The notes under the pieces: model-generated | What the model was told of the DNA's origin: nothing | Database searches by the model: none | Seen by the model: only the letters and a program-made list of their open reading frames with translations | Translations under genes and position numbers: made by a program | Assembly (NCBI RefSeq): GCF_001269925.1 | Contig: NZ_LHVO01000035.1 | Coordinates: 84,641 to 148,640 of the forward strand | DNA: 64,000 bases | Reading direction: 5' to 3' | From: Pseudomonas sp. MIACH | Lineage (GTDB): Bacteria > Pseudomonadota > Gammaproteobacteria > Pseudomonadales > Pseudomonadaceae | In this document: piece by piece, positions 45,774 through 57,143 of the stretch | Position numbering within the stretch: position 1 is the stretch's first letter | Layout of the letters: each line of letters begins with the position of its first letter

Positions 45774-46853
45774 TCAGCCGGCTCGGCGCAGCAGCCAGAA
45801 CCCAGCCAGGGCACAGATGGCCGTCGGCACCAGCACTGCAAACAGTGGCGAGAACCCGAACACCAGGCTCGACGGGCCGAGCAGATCCTGGGCGATACGG
45901 AAGGTGAACCCTACCAGCACGCCGGTAAATACCCGCTGGCCGAGGGTCACGGAGCGCAACGGACCGAAGATGAACGAGATCGCCATCAGCACCAGTGCGG
46001 CGGTCACCACCGGCTGCAACACCTTGACCCAAAATGCCAGCCAGTAACGACCGTTATTCAAACCCTGGTCCTTCAGGTAGTGGATATAGCCCCACAGCCC
46101 GGAGATCGGCAGGCTTTCGGGGATCATCACTACCGTATTGAGCAGTTCCGGCTTGAGGGCGATGTCCCACTCTTCACTTGGCACATTGATCACTTCGGTG
46201 CTGGCCTTGGTGCCTTGGCCGACATTGCGGAAGTGGGTGGTGGTGATGTCGGTCAGTTGCCACTTTTCGTCGCTGTACTGCGCGCGTTTGGCGAAGCTGG
46301 ACGACAGCATGTGACGTTCCTTATCGAACGTGTAGCGCGTCACACCGATCAACAACCCGCCCGGTTGCACGGCGTTGATATGGATGAACTCATCACCCTG
46401 ACGGTGCCACAGGCCATGCTTGGCGCTTTGTGCATCGCCCGACCCTTGGGCCAGGGCGCGATTGGCCTGGGCAGTGCTTTCGGCCGGCGGCGCGACGTAT
46501 TCACCGATCAGCACGCTGCACAGCATCAGCAGCAACATCGGCTTCATGACCGCCCAGACGATACGACCGATGGAGACACCAGCAGCACGCATGATGGTCA
46601 GTTCGCTGTTGCTGGCCAGGCTGCCCAGGCCGATCAGGCAACCAATCAGCGCGGCCATCGGCATCATGTCGTAGAGACGACGCGGCGCGGTCAGCGCCAC
46701 GTAGCTCAGCACGTCCCACACGGTATAGGTGTCGCTGACGTTGCCGACCTCATCGATGAAGGCGAACAACGAGGCCAGGCCCAGGATGATGCCCAGTACC
46801 GCCAGGATGGCGATCAGGACGCTGCTACCGATATAACGATCGAGCTTACCCAC
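45774..46853 (-). CDS. lptG: LPS export permease LptG
   Basis: 359 aa. The GTG at 46853 (then GKLDRYIGSSVL) is the likely start since AAGGAG stands seven bases upstream; an in-frame GTG at 46874 has no such site. Six membrane segments with a periplasmic beta-jellyroll between TM3 and TM4 (YjgP/YjgQ family). With LptF, LptB and LptC it extracts LPS from the inner membrane. The start overlaps the lptF stop. Confidence 0.94.
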   Translation of the reverse strand: MGKLDRYIGSSVLIAILAVLGIILGLASLFAFIDEVGNVSDTYTVWDVLSYVALTAPRRLYDMMPMAALIGCLIGLGSLASNSELTIMRAAGVSIGRIVWAVMKPMLLLMLCSVLIGEYVAPPAESTAQANRALAQGSGDAQSAKHGLWHRQGDEFIHINAVQPGGLLIGVTRYTFDKERHMLSSSFAKRAQYSDEKWQLTDITTTHFRNVGQGTKASTEVINVPSEEWDIALKPELLNTVVMIPESLPISGLWGYIHYLKDQGLNNGRYWLAFWVKVLQPVVTAALVLMAISFIFGPLRSVTLGQRVFTGVLVGFTFRIAQDLLGPSSLVFGFSPLFAVLVPTAICALAGFWLLRRAG

Positions 46854-47964
46854 GAGCCAACTCCTTCTGGCCACGACGGCTCATCATTTTCAAACGAATA
46901 GGCTCCCAATAAAGCAGCCCCAGGCCAATCACCAGGAACATCCCGTGCACCCACCACAGGCCGAGGACCGGCGACAACTTGCCTTTTTCCAGGGAGCCAC
47001 GGGCGGAAATCAGGATGGTGAGGTAAGCCATGTACAGCAGGATCGCCGGCAACAGCTTGAGGAAACGGCCCTGGCGCGGGTTGACGCGCGACAGCGGCAC
47101 GGCCATCAGGGTCACGATAAACACCAGCAACGGCAGGGAAATCCGCCATTGCAGCTCGGCGATGGAACGCAGTTCCTTGCTACCGAGCAGGTCCGTCGTG
47201 GGGATGGCGTCGCGGTCGGTGACTTCGTCGCTGATGTCCGGGCGGGCCAGCATCACGCCATAGGTGTCGTACTTGATCGCACGATAGTCCGCCATGCCTG
47301 GGCTGCCATCGTACCGATAGCCATTTTCCAGAATCAGGTAGCGGCTGCCGTCAGGGCGCACTTCCTGGCGACCCGAATCCGCCACCAGCACGGAAATGCC
47401 ACGGTCTTTCTTGTCTTGGCCAAAACGTTTTTCGGAGATGAACACACCGCCCAGGTTGGCGCGGTCGTCGGTCAGGGTTTCGGTGTAGGTCACCCGCGAG
47501 CCGTCATTGAGCGCCTGGAAACGCCCAGGTTCGAGGGTGTCGAATTCAGTCATCGCGTCCTGCTTGTTCAGCACCAGCTGAAATTGCATGGCGCCCTGCG
47601 GAGCCAGGCTCAGGCTCAGCCAGGCCACGATCAGCGCAACGCCGGCCGCTGGAATCATGGTCATGCCCAGCAGACGCTGCTGGCTCATGCCGGTGGCCGA
47701 GAGCACGGTCATTTCACTTTCAAGGTACAAGCGCCCGTATGCCAGCAGGATCCCAAGGAACAGGCCCAGCGGCAGGATCAGTTGCAAAAACCCTGGCAGG
47801 CGAAAGCCCATGATCAGGAACAACGAGCCTGGGTCCAGGGCGCCAGAGGCAGCCTGGGCCAGGTATTTGACGAAACGACCACTCATGATGATGACCAGCA
47901 GGACCGCACTCACGGCACTCAGGGTCAACAGGACTTCGCGGGACAGATAACGGAAGACGATCAA
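46846..47964 (-). CDS. lptF: LPS export permease LptF
   Basis: 372 aa. TTG at 47964 (M-IVFRYLSREVLLTLSAVSAVLLVIIMSGRF) is preferred: GGAG lies seven bases before it, whereas a GTG at 47973 would overlap that site. TM segments at both ends and a periplasmic domain in the middle. Divergent from pepA. Confidence 0.93.
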   Translation of the reverse strand: MIVFRYLSREVLLTLSAVSAVLLVIIMSGRFVKYLAQAASGALDPGSLFLIMGFRLPGFLQLILPLGLFLGILLAYGRLYLESEMTVLSATGMSQQRLLGMTMIPAAGVALIVAWLSLSLAPQGAMQFQLVLNKQDAMTEFDTLEPGRFQALNDGSRVTYTETLTDDRANLGGVFISEKRFGQDKKDRGISVLVADSGRQEVRPDGSRYLILENGYRYDGSPGMADYRAIKYDTYGVMLARPDISDEVTDRDAIPTTDLLGSKELRSIAELQWRISLPLLVFIVTLMAVPLSRVNPRQGRFLKLLPAILLYMAYLTILISARGSLEKGKLSPVLGLWWVHGMFLVIGLGLLYWEPIRLKMMSRRGQKELARG

Positions 47965-48199
47965 ACCAGACACTCCAGGGTTGTCAGGCTAAGGCGGCCA
48001 AACAAGCAAGCATACCGAGTCAGCCCATTTACACCGGGCCAGCTAAAAAGATTGCGCATTATCCTGTGATTGACCGCGCCTGTCACTGCGCAACCTCACG
48101 CACACCTACAAAGCGTGCGCCAAGGGTTGTCAGGCTCCGTCGGCGAGGTTCAAACTGCGGCCTTTGTCGCTGGCGGTTTACACAGCTGCCAAGCTTTAA

Positions 48200-49738
<1,539 letters not shown>

Positions 49739-49768
49739 ACACCTGCCCGGCTGCCTGCCGCGGTCAAC

Positions 49769-49868
49769 TGTAGGAGCGAGCTTGCTCGCGAAGAGCGTCA
49801 ACGATAACGCGTTCATCCTGGATGAACGCATTGTTCTCAGGTTCTTCGCGAGCAAGCTCGCTCCTACA
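49769..49868. repeat. REPIN between pepA and holC (TGTAGGAGCGAGCTTGCTCG class)
   Basis: Inverted 26-base arms at 49769-49794 and 49843-49868, with an inner perfect hairpin GCGTTCATCC/GGATGAACGC near 49809-49829. It lies just upstream of the holC ribosome site. Confidence 0.9.
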
Positions 49869-49905
49869 TTATGACGGCGGCAGGCGCGGCAGCCCAGGAA
49901 CCGCA

Positions 49906-50334
49906 ATGACCCAAGTCGACTTCTATATATTGCCCAGCGCCGATCCCTCTGCGCGCCTGGACTTTGCCTGCAAACTCACCGAAAAAGCCTGGCGCATGGG
50001 CCACCGCATCTACCTGCATTGCAGCGATGCCACCCAACGCGACGAGCTCGACGCCCGCCTGTGGCGCTTCAAGGGCGAAAGCTTCGTGCCCCACGGCCCC
50101 GCAGAATCCGAACCCGAAGGCCAGGTTGTCCTGGGTTTGGGCGACAGTTGCGGCGATCACCATGACCTGCTGGTCAACCTCGACCTGAAAGTACCGCCTT
50201 TTGCCAAGGCCTTCGCCCGTGTGGCGGAAGTGGTGGTGGAAGATCCGGCTATTCGTCAGGCCGCGCGGGAGAGTTTCCGTTTCTACCGCGAACAGGGCTA
50301 TCCTTTGCAAGATCACCGGCTACAACGACTTTGA
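49906..50334 (+). CDS. holC: DNA polymerase III chi subunit
   Basis: 142 aa from MTQVDFYILPSADPSARLDFACKLTEKAWRMGHRIYLHC, followed by RLWRFKGESFVPHGPA and FRFYREQGYPLQDHRL, the chi-family pattern. Links the clamp loader to SSB. ATG 49906 chosen since homology begins there; AGGA is seven bases upstream. Confidence 0.94.
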   Translation: MTQVDFYILPSADPSARLDFACKLTEKAWRMGHRIYLHCSDATQRDELDARLWRFKGESFVPHGPAESEPEGQVVLGLGDSCGDHHDLLVNLDLKVPPFAKAFARVAEVVVEDPAIRQAARESFRFYREQGYPLQDHRLQRL

Positions 50335-50338
50335 GTAC

Positions 50339-50734
50339 ATGATGGACACTCCCAACCCGACAAAAAAAGATGACCACCTGCTGGACGACCTCGAGTCGAT
50401 CCGTCAGTTGCTGGGTGATGATGGCTTGCAACCGCCGCTGCTGACCGAACAGGCCGATGGCGAGGTACAGATTCCGCTGTTGTTCGACATGGTCGGTAGC
50501 AAGCAGGCTGCACCGGAGCCGGTCGTTGAAGCTCCCGTCGTCGTGGACACTGCCCCTGCGCCCGCTGAGAAGGGCCCCGACGCCCTGCTGCTGCACCTGG
50601 ACAACGAACTGCGTGCCGCTGCGCAACTGATCATGCAAGACGTGATCGACGACTTTGCCCCCCATATCGAAACCGAGATCAAGCGCCGGATGGATGCGCG
50701 CATGGAGCGGCTGCTCAGCCAGTACCAGTCTTAA
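50339..50734 (+). CDS. small acidic protein between holC and valS
   Basis: 131 aa, or 130 from the second ATG at 50342. Acidic N-terminal half (KKDDHLLDDLESIRQLLGDD, PPLLTEQADGEVQIPLLFDMV) with Pro/Ala/Val linker, and a C-terminal helix region (LRAAAQLIMQDVIDDFAPHIETEIKRRMDARMERLL). Found in this position in other pseudomonads, but the function is not known to me. Starts 4 bp after holC. Confidence 0.8.
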   Translation: MMDTPNPTKKDDHLLDDLESIRQLLGDDGLQPPLLTEQADGEVQIPLLFDMVGSKQAAPEPVVEAPVVVDTAPAPAEKGPDALLLHLDNELRAAAQLIMQDVIDDFAPHIETEIKRRMDARMERLLSQYQS

Positions 50735-50751
50735 ACCGTCCATAGATCCCC

Positions 50752-50779
50752 TGTCGGAGGGGGCTTGCCCCCTCCCACA
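50752..50779. repeat. REP hairpin upstream of valS
   Basis: TGTCGGAGGGGGCTTGCCCC at 50752 onward pairs with CTCCCACA; single-hairpin member of the GGGAGGGGGCTTGC class. Confidence 0.75.
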
Positions 50780-50883
50780 TTTGCTTGCCTGCCCTTAACC
50801 CCGTCTTCGCCTCGCCCTGCGCCCTATCCCCCGTTATACTTGCCGGCTTTCCTGAATAAATGCCAACTAGGGTCCCGCCGCGC

Positions 50884-53730
50884 ATGGATAAGACCTACCA
50901 GCCGCACGCTATTGAAACTTCCTGGTACAACACCTGGGAGTCCGAGAACTATTTCGCTCCGCAAGGCGCGGGCGAGTCCTACACCATCATGATTCCGCCA
51001 CCGAACGTCACTGGCAGCCTGCACATGGGCCATGGCTTCAACAATGCGATCATGGATGCGTTGATCCGCTTCCGCCGTATGCAGGGCCGCAACACCCTGT
51101 GGCAACCGGGTACCGACCACGCCGGTATCGCCACCCAGATGCTGGTGGAGCGCCAACTCGAAGCCACCGGCCAGAACCGTCACGACCTGGGTCGCGAGAA
51201 ATTCCTGGAGAAAATCTGGGAATGGAAAGACCAGTCCGGCGGCAACATCAGCCGTCAGATCCGTCGCCTCGGCTCGTCCGTCGATTGGAGCCGCGAGCGT
51301 TTCACCATGGACGACGGCCTGTCGGAATCGGTGAAAGAAGCCTTCGTGCGCCTGCATGAAGATGGCCTGATCTACCGTGGCAAGCGCCTGGTCAACTGGG
51401 ACACCAAGCTGCACACGGCGATTTCCGACCTTGAAGTGGAAAACCACGACGAGAAAGGTTTCCTGTGGAACCTCAAGTACCCGCTGGCCGACGGCGCCAA
51501 GACCGCTGAAGGCAACGACTACCTGATCGTCGCCACCACCCGTCCGGAAACCATGCTTGGCGATGCCGCCGTCGCGGTTAACCCGAATGACGAGCGCTAC
51601 CAGGCACTGATCGGCAAGTTCGTCGAGCTGCCACTGGTTGGCCGCCGCATCCCGATCATCGCGGACGACTACTGCGACCCTGAATTCGGCACCGGCTGCG
51701 TGAAAATCACCCCAGCCCACGATTTCAACGACTACGAAGTCGGCAAGCGCCACAACCTGCCGCTGCTGAACATCTTCGACAAGAACGCCGCCGTATTGCC
51801 GGCCTGCCAGGTGTTCAACCTGGACGGCACACTGAACGAAAGCATCGACGGCAAGATCCCGGCCGAATACGCCGGCCTTGACCGTTTCGAAGCGCGTAAG
51901 CAGATCGTTGCCGCTTTCGACGCCGCCGGCCTGCTGGTCAGCGTTGACGACCACGGCCTGAAAGTGCCGAAGGGCGACCGCTCCGGCACCATTATCGAGC
52001 CGTGGCTGACCGACCAATGGTACGTATCCACCAAGCCGCTGGCAGAACCTGCGATTGCTGCCGTGGAAGACGGCCGCATCCAGTTCGTGCCTAAACAGTA
52101 CGAAAACATGTACTTCTCGTGGATGCGTGACATCCAGGATTGGTGCATCAGCCGTCAACTGTGGTGGGGCCACCGCATTCCGGCGTGGTACGACGAGTCG
52201 GGCAAGGTCTATGTCGGCCGCGACGAAGCCGAAGTACGTGCCAAGCACAACCTCGGCCCGGACGTTGCGCTGCAGCAGGACAACGACGTACTCGACACCT
52301 GGTTCAGCTCGGGCCTGTGGACCTTCTCCACCCTGGGTTGGCCGCAACAGACCGAGTTCCTGAAAAAATTCCACTCCACCGACGTGCTGGTCACCGGCTT
52401 CGACATCATTTTCTTCTGGGTTGCCCGGATGATCATGCTCACCATGCACTTGGTGAAGAATGAAGACGGCACCCCGCAGGTACCGTTCAAGACCGTGTAC
52501 GTGCACGGCCTGGTGCGTGATGGCCAAGGCCAGAAGATGTCCAAGTCCAAGGGCAACGTCCTGGACCCGCTGGACATCATCGACGGCATCGACCTGGAAA
52601 CCCTGGTGCAGAAACGCACCTCGGGCCTGATGCAGCCGAAACTGGCGAAGAAGATCGAGAAGCAGACCCGCGACGAGTTCGCCGACGGCATTGCCAGCTA
52701 CGGCACCGACGCCTTGCGTTTCACCTTCTGCTCGCTGGCGTCCACCGGCCGCGACATCAAGTTCGACATGGGCCGCGTCGAAGGCTATCGCAACTTCTGC
52801 AACAAGATCTGGAACGCCGCGCGCTACGTGCTGGACAAAGGCGAAGACTGCGGCCAGAACGGCGAAGCCGTCGAACTGAGCCTGGCCGACCGCTGGATCA
52901 TCTCGCAACTGCAGCGCACCGAAGCCGAAGTGACCCGTCAACTCGACCAGTTCCGTTTCGACCTGGCCGCACAAGCCTTGTACGAGTTCATCTGGAACCA
53001 GTATTGCGACTGGTACCTGGAACTGTCCAAGCCCGTGCTGTGGGACGAAAACGCGCCGATCGAACGCCAGCGCGGTACCCGTCGTACCCTGGTGCGCGTG
53101 CTGGAAGTGGCGCTGCGCCTGGCGCATCCGTTCATGCCGTTCATCACCGAAGAGATCTGGCAGCGCCTGGCGCCGCTGGCCGGTATCGAAGGCAAGACCA
53201 TCATGCTGCAACCTTGGCCGGTGGCCAACGAAGCACGCATCGATGAGGCGGCCGAAAGCGATATCGAATGGCTCAAGACCCTGATGCTCGGCACGCGCAA
53301 CATCCGCGCCGAAATGAACATCGGCCCGGGCAAGCCTCTGGCGGTGTTCGTGAAGAACGCCAGCGCCGAAGACCAGCGTCGTCTCACCGAGAACGAAGCG
53401 CTGCTCAAGAAGCTGGCGAAGCTGGAGTCGATCACCGTATTGGCCGATGGCGCCGAAGCACCACTGTCGGCGACCGCACTGGTCGGCGACATGGAAGTGC
53501 TGGTACCGATGGCCGGCCTGATCGACAAGGGCGCGGAACTGGCCCGTCTCGACAAGGAAATCCTGCGCCTGCAAGGCGAAGTGCAACGGGTGGGCGGCAA
53601 GCTGTCCAACGCGGCATTCGTCGACAAGGCACCGGCTGAAGTGATCGACAAGGAGCGCGCCAAACTGGCCGAGGCTGAACAGGCTTTGGGCAAGCTGGCC
53701 GAGCAACATGCGCGGATTTCCAGCCTCTAA
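50884..53730 (+). CDS. valS: valyl-tRNA synthetase
   Basis: 948 aa from [11 protein letters not shown] (50884). Class I HIGH motif as [21 protein letters not shown], editing domain ([15 protein letters not shown]) and a C-terminal coiled coil ([19 protein letters not shown].., [12 protein letters not shown]). A further in-frame ATG at 50860 lacks support. Followed by a UUCG-loop terminator. Confidence 0.97.
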   Translation: MDKTYQPHAIETSWYNTWESENYFAPQGAGESYTIMIPPPNVTGSLHMGHGFNNAIMDALIRFRRMQGRNTLWQPGTDHAGIATQMLVERQLEATGQNRHDLGREKFLEKIWEWKDQSGGNISRQIRRLGSSVDWSRERFTMDDGLSESVKEAFVRLHEDGLIYRGKRLVNWDTKLHTAISDLEVENHDEKGFLWNLKYPLADGAKTAEGNDYLIVATTRPETMLGDAAVAVNPNDERYQALIGKFVELPLVGRRIPIIADDYCDPEFGTGCVKITPAHDFNDYEVGKRHNLPLLNIFDKNAAVLPACQVFNLDGTLNESIDGKIPAEYAGLDRFEARKQIVAAFDAAGLLVSVDDHGLKVPKGDRSGTIIEPWLTDQWYVSTKPLAEPAIAAVEDGRIQFVPKQYENMYFSWMRDIQDWCISRQLWWGHRIPAWYDESGKVYVGRDEAEVRAKHNLGPDVALQQDNDVLDTWFSSGLWTFSTLGWPQQTEFLKKFHSTDVLVTGFDIIFFWVARMIMLTMHLVKNEDGTPQVPFKTVYVHGLVRDGQGQKMSKSKGNVLDPLDIIDGIDLETLVQKRTSGLMQPKLAKKIEKQTRDEFADGIASYGTDALRFTFCSLASTGRDIKFDMGRVEGYRNFCNKIWNAARYVLDKGEDCGQNGEAVELSLADRWIISQLQRTEAEVTRQLDQFRFDLAAQALYEFIWNQYCDWYLELSKPVLWDENAPIERQRGTRRTLVRVLEVALRLAHPFMPFITEEIWQRLAPLAGIEGKTIMLQPWPVANEARIDEAAESDIEWLKTLMLGTRNIRAEMNIGPGKPLAVFVKNASAEDQRRLTENEALLKKLAKLESITVLADGAEAPLSATALVGDMEVLVPMAGLIDKGAELARLDKEILRLQGEVQRVGGKLSNAAFVDKAPAEVIDKERAKLAEAEQALGKLAEQHARISSL

Positions 53731-53748
53731 GGCTTGATTCGCGTGGAG

Positions 53749-53775
53749 AAAGAGACCTTCGGGTCTCTTTTTTTT
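53749..53775 (+). terminator. intrinsic terminator of valS
   Basis: AAAGAGACC / GGTCTCTTT stem with a TTCG tetraloop followed by eight T. Confidence 0.95.
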
Positions 53776-53812
53776 GCCTGGATTTTCCCAATCCCTTGCT
53801 GGCAATACAGTC

Positions 53813-53906
53813 AATGTGGGAGGGGGCTACACCCCGATGGCGATCTGTCAGCCAGGCTAGTCTTGACTGATCCACCGCTATCGGGAGCAAGCCCCCTCCC
53901 ACATTT
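53813..53906. repeat. REPIN between valS and rlmF
   Basis: AATGTGGGAGGGGGCT... at the left and ...AGCCCCCTCCCACATTT at the right are inverted arms with a few differences (GGCTACACCCC against GGCTTGCTCCC). Confidence 0.88.
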
Positions 53907-53969
53907 GACCGAGTTATCCTCGGGAATGTGTGACAATGGCCGCCACTTTGAGCCAACACCAGAATCATC

Positions 53970-54986
53970 ATGACCGCCCCCACTACGCCCAAACCTCCAC
54001 GCAAGAAGCCTAAAACCGCTGCAACGGCCAAACCCGTCGCGCCGCGCAAAGAGGCTACCCTGCACCCGCGCAACCGCCACACAGGCCGTTACGACTTCCA
54101 GGCGTTGATCAAGACCACGCCGGAACTGGCGCAATTCGTGATCATCAACCCCTATGGCAAAGAGAGCATCGACTTCGCCAGCCCGGACGCGGTGCGGGTG
54201 TTCAACCGGGCGCTGCTCAAGGCCTTCTATGGCATCCAGCATTGGGACATTCCGGCGGATTACCTGTGCCCGCCGGTACCAGGGCGTGCCGACTATGTGC
54301 ACTTCCTCGCCGACCTGCTGGCCAGTGTCAACGACGGCAAGATCCCGCGCGGTTCAATCGTCAAGGTGCTGGACATCGGCATGGGCGCCAACTGCGTCTA
54401 CCCGCTGATTGGCTATATGGAGTACCGCTGGAACTTCCTCGGCTCGGAGGTCGACCCTATCGCCGTGGCCGCCGCCAAGGCCATCGTGCAATCCAACGAC
54501 CTGAGCAAGGTCATCCAGTTGCGCCAGCAGGAAAACCCCAAGCACATCCTGCTGGGCCTACTGGAGCCGGGTGAGCGTTTTGACCTGACCATGTGCAACC
54601 CGCCGTTCCATGCGTCCATGGACGAAGCCACCAAGGGCAGCGAGCGCAAATGGCGCGCCCTGGGCAGGGCCGATCCGAAGCGCAAATTGCCGGTGCTGAA
54701 CTTCGGTGGCCAATCGGCCGAGCTGTGGTGTGAAGGCGGTGAAGCGCGCTTCGTGACGCAACTGATCGCCGAGAGTGCGCACTTTGCCCACAAGGTGTTG
54801 TGGTTCAGCACCCTGGTGTCAAAAGCGTCAAACTTGCCCGCGATCGAGACCGCGCTGAAAAAAGCCGGCGTGCTGGAAAGCCAGGTGGTGGAAATGTCCC
54901 AGGGCCAGAAGCAAAGCCGTTTCGTGGCCTGGACGTTCCAGACCAAGAACGAGCAGCAGATCTGGCGCCAGCGCTGGGTGCGATAG
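53970..54986 (+). CDS. rlmF: 23S rRNA (adenine-1618-N6)-methyltransferase
   Basis: 338 aa. Basic Pro/Lys-rich N-terminal tail, [33 protein letters not shown] (SAM site) and NPPF catalytic motif in CNPPFHAS. Modifies A1618 of 23S rRNA. ATG 53970 follows a REPIN; convergent with the HU gene, sharing a terminator. Confidence 0.95.
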   Translation: MTAPTTPKPPRKKPKTAATAKPVAPRKEATLHPRNRHTGRYDFQALIKTTPELAQFVIINPYGKESIDFASPDAVRVFNRALLKAFYGIQHWDIPADYLCPPVPGRADYVHFLADLLASVNDGKIPRGSIVKVLDIGMGANCVYPLIGYMEYRWNFLGSEVDPIAVAAAKAIVQSNDLSKVIQLRQQENPKHILLGLLEPGERFDLTMCNPPFHASMDEATKGSERKWRALGRADPKRKLPVLNFGGQSAELWCEGGEARFVTQLIAESAHFAHKVLWFSTLVSKASNLPAIETALKKAGVLESQVVEMSQGQKQSRFVAWTFQTKNEQQIWRQRWVR

Positions 54987-55004
54987 AGACAAATCGCAGG
55001 CAAC

Positions 55005-55045
55005 AAAAAACCGTGCCCGGATCGCTCCGGAGCACGGTTTTTTTT
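55005..55045. terminator. bidirectional terminator between rlmF and the HU gene
   Basis: AAAAAACCGTGC / GCACGGTTTTTT stem with an inner CCGG pair; A-run and T-run on both sides serve both convergent genes. Confidence 0.92.
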
Positions 55046-55053
55046 GCTGCGTC

Positions 55054-55335
55054 TTACTTGTTAACAGCGTCGGTCAGGCCTTTGGCCACAACCAGCTTGA
55101 TAACTTTCTTGGCAGCGATTTCGATGGCAGCGCCAGTCGAAGGGTTACGGCCAGTACGGGCAGGACGCTCGGTCACTTTCAGTTTGCCAACGCCTGGCAG
55201 AGTGATTTCGCCGCCGTTTTCCAGCTGATCAGCAACAACTTGGCTCAGTTGGTCCAGCAGAGCGCGCACGGTGGTTTTCGGTGCGTCTACTGCTTCAGCC
55301 AGGTCAGCGATCAGTTGGTCTTTAGTAATAGCCAT
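55054..55335 (-). CDS. HU-family DNA-binding protein (HupA-like)
   Basis: 93 aa, MAITKDQLIADLAEAVDAPKTT.., with GVGKLKVTERPARTGRNPSTG containing the DNA-bending arm RNPxTG. Lys/Ala rich C-terminus. Nucleoid protein of the HU-alpha type. GGAA ribosome site upstream; own promoter in the gap to the right. Confidence 0.94.
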   Translation of the reverse strand: MAITKDQLIADLAEAVDAPKTTVRALLDQLSQVVADQLENGGEITLPGVGKLKVTERPARTGRNPSTGAAIEIAAKKVIKLVVAKGLTDAVNK

Positions 55336-55730
55336 TGTGGTGTTCCTTCCCTATCAAATTCATATGGATTGCAGAGTGCAGTGTCAGCCGTCGAGCCCGA
55401 CCGTCATGGCCTGGCACCCCCGGCTATAACCACGGAGATCGGGGTTATAGATGCTTGAAACGGGGATTGGTTCGACCTGACAGATGCTGAATGCACGCTT
55501 ATCGCCGAGACTTGGCGTAAGACGGGGCAAAACTAGCACAGAGACGGGGAAATATCCGCCTCTACCTACCCATTTGGTCAGCTTTATCGCTCTAAACCGT
55601 GAAAAAAAGGCATATGGCCCGTCGGAAGGCACCCAAAACACCTTCGAAGCACGTCTTGGCCAATGGGTGCGGTACACTGGGCGACTTTTCGGGGAGGCCA
55701 ACCGCTCCCCTTCAACCAGCCGAGAAGCCT
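55336..55730. other. intergenic region between the HU and ndpA genes
   Basis: 395 bases without a credible gene. It must hold divergent promoters. TACACT at 55673-55678 is a possible -10 for ndpA, and GGGGAG/CTCCCC (55690-55709) makes a small hairpin before its start. An open frame across it lacks codon bias and homology. Nothing else is recognised. Confidence 0.4.
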
Positions 55731-56735
55731 ATGCCGATCCGTCATTGCATCGTCCACCTGATCGACAAAAAACCCGACGGCACACCCGCAGTTCTCCACG
55801 CCCGCGACTCCGAGCTTGCCGAGTCGGCCGCCATCGAGAACATGCTTGCCGACCTCAACGAGAGCTACAACGCCAAACAAGGCAAGGCCTGGGGTTTCTT
55901 CCATGCCGAATCCGGCGCGCACCCGTTCAGCGGCTGGTTGAAAGAATATTTCGAGGGTGGCCAGGATTTCACCACGTTCAGCCGCACCGCCGTCGAACAT
56001 CTGCAAAAACTGATGGAAGAGTCCAACCTCTCCACCGGCGGCCATGTGCTGTTTGCCCACTACCAGCAAGGCATGACCGACTACCTGGCCATCGCCTTGC
56101 TGCACCACAGTGAAGGCGTGGCGGTGACCGACGAGCTGGACGTGACCCCGTCGCGCCACTTGGACCTGGGCCAACTGCACCTGGCAGCGCGTATCAACGT
56201 GTCCGAGTGGCAGAACAACAAGCAATCCAAGCAGTACATCTCGTTTATCAAAGGCAAGAACGGCAAGAAGGTCTCGGAATACTTCCGCGACTTCATCGGC
56301 TGCCAGGAAGGCGTCGACGGCCCGGGCGAGACGCGCACCCTGCTCAAGGCCTTCAGCGACTTCGTTGAAAGCGAAGACTTGCCGGACGAATCCGCCCGCG
56401 AAAAAACCAAGACTCTGGTCGATTACGCCAGCAGCCAGGCCAAGCTCGGCGAACCCATGGGCCTTGAAGAATTGTCGGGGTTGATCGATGAAGATCGGCC
56501 TAAGGCGTTCTACGACCATATCCGCAACAAGGACTACGGCCTGTCGCCGGAAATCCCGGCGGATAAACGCACCCTCAACCAGTTCCGCCGCTTCACCGGG
56601 CGCGCCGAGGGCCTGTCCATCAGTTTTGAAGCGCACCTGTTGGGCGACAAGATCGAGTACGACGAAGCCGCCGGCACCCTCATCATCAAGGGCCTGCCGA
56701 CCCAACTGACCGACCAGCTCAAGCGCCGTAACTGA
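55731..56735 (+). CDS. yejK: nucleoid-associated protein NdpA/YejK
   Basis: 334 aa from [17 protein letters not shown] (55731), where homology begins. NdpA pattern: [58 protein letters not shown]. Binds the nucleoid; detailed role unclear. Upstream in-frame ATG codons (55599) are not supported. Its stop TGA shares bases with the glutaredoxin ATG (TGATG). Confidence 0.92.
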   Translation: MPIRHCIVHLIDKKPDGTPAVLHARDSELAESAAIENMLADLNESYNAKQGKAWGFFHAESGAHPFSGWLKEYFEGGQDFTTFSRTAVEHLQKLMEESNLSTGGHVLFAHYQQGMTDYLAIALLHHSEGVAVTDELDVTPSRHLDLGQLHLAARINVSEWQNNKQSKQYISFIKGKNGKKVSEYFRDFIGCQEGVDGPGETRTLLKAFSDFVESEDLPDESAREKTKTLVDYASSQAKLGEPMGLEELSGLIDEDRPKAFYDHIRNKDYGLSPEIPADKRTLNQFRRFTGRAEGLSISFEAHLLGDKIEYDEAAGTLIIKGLPTQLTDQLKRRN

Positions 56736-57115
56736 TGCTCGGCGGGGTTCTCAAGAAAGTCCTGCTGGTGTTGCTGGTGGTGGTGGTTATCCAGAACTGG
56801 GGCAAGATCGAGCGGGTGTTCAACCCTTCCCAGGTGGTCTCGGAGAAGACGCGGGCATCGGCGCGAGTGGCGCTGTATACCACCGAGTGGTGTGGCTACT
56901 GCAAGCAGATCCGCCGCTTCCTGGACCAGAAAGGCATTCCGTACCGGGCCTTCGACATCGAGGAGGACGCCCAGGCGCGCAAGGCGTATGAAGCACTGGG
57001 CGGTGGCGGGATTCCGTTCGTGGACGTGAACGGCACCTTGGTCCGAGACTTCGCACCCGAGAAAATAATGAATGCGCTGAATCTCCCATCCACCGGAAAC
57101 GCGAAGGCGCATTGA
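56735..57115 (+). CDS. membrane-anchored glutaredoxin-domain protein
   Basis: 126 aa. Hydrophobic segment at ~6-20 (VLLVLLVVVVIQNW) anchors a glutaredoxin domain with active site CGYC (53, 56), GIPYRAFDIEED and GGGGIPFVDVNGTLVRDF (cis-Pro loop). Orientation of the domain is not certain from sequence. Coupled to ndpA; convergent with the accessory genes to the right. Confidence 0.85.
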   Translation: MLGGVLKKVLLVLLVVVVIQNWGKIERVFNPSQVVSEKTRASARVALYTTEWCGYCKQIRRFLDQKGIPYRAFDIEEDAQARKAYEALGGGGIPFVDVNGTLVRDFAPEKIMNALNLPSTGNAKAH

Positions 57116-57143
57116 CCCGCGCCTTGCGTATTCAGGCACCACG

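Noticed and set aside
50824..53814. A ~1000-codon open frame antisense to valS
   Set aside because: Its translation has no domain pattern and its low stop density follows from GC-rich third positions of valS. Same reasoning for long antisense frames over znuD, gcd, the EAL genes, lon, lepA and pepA.
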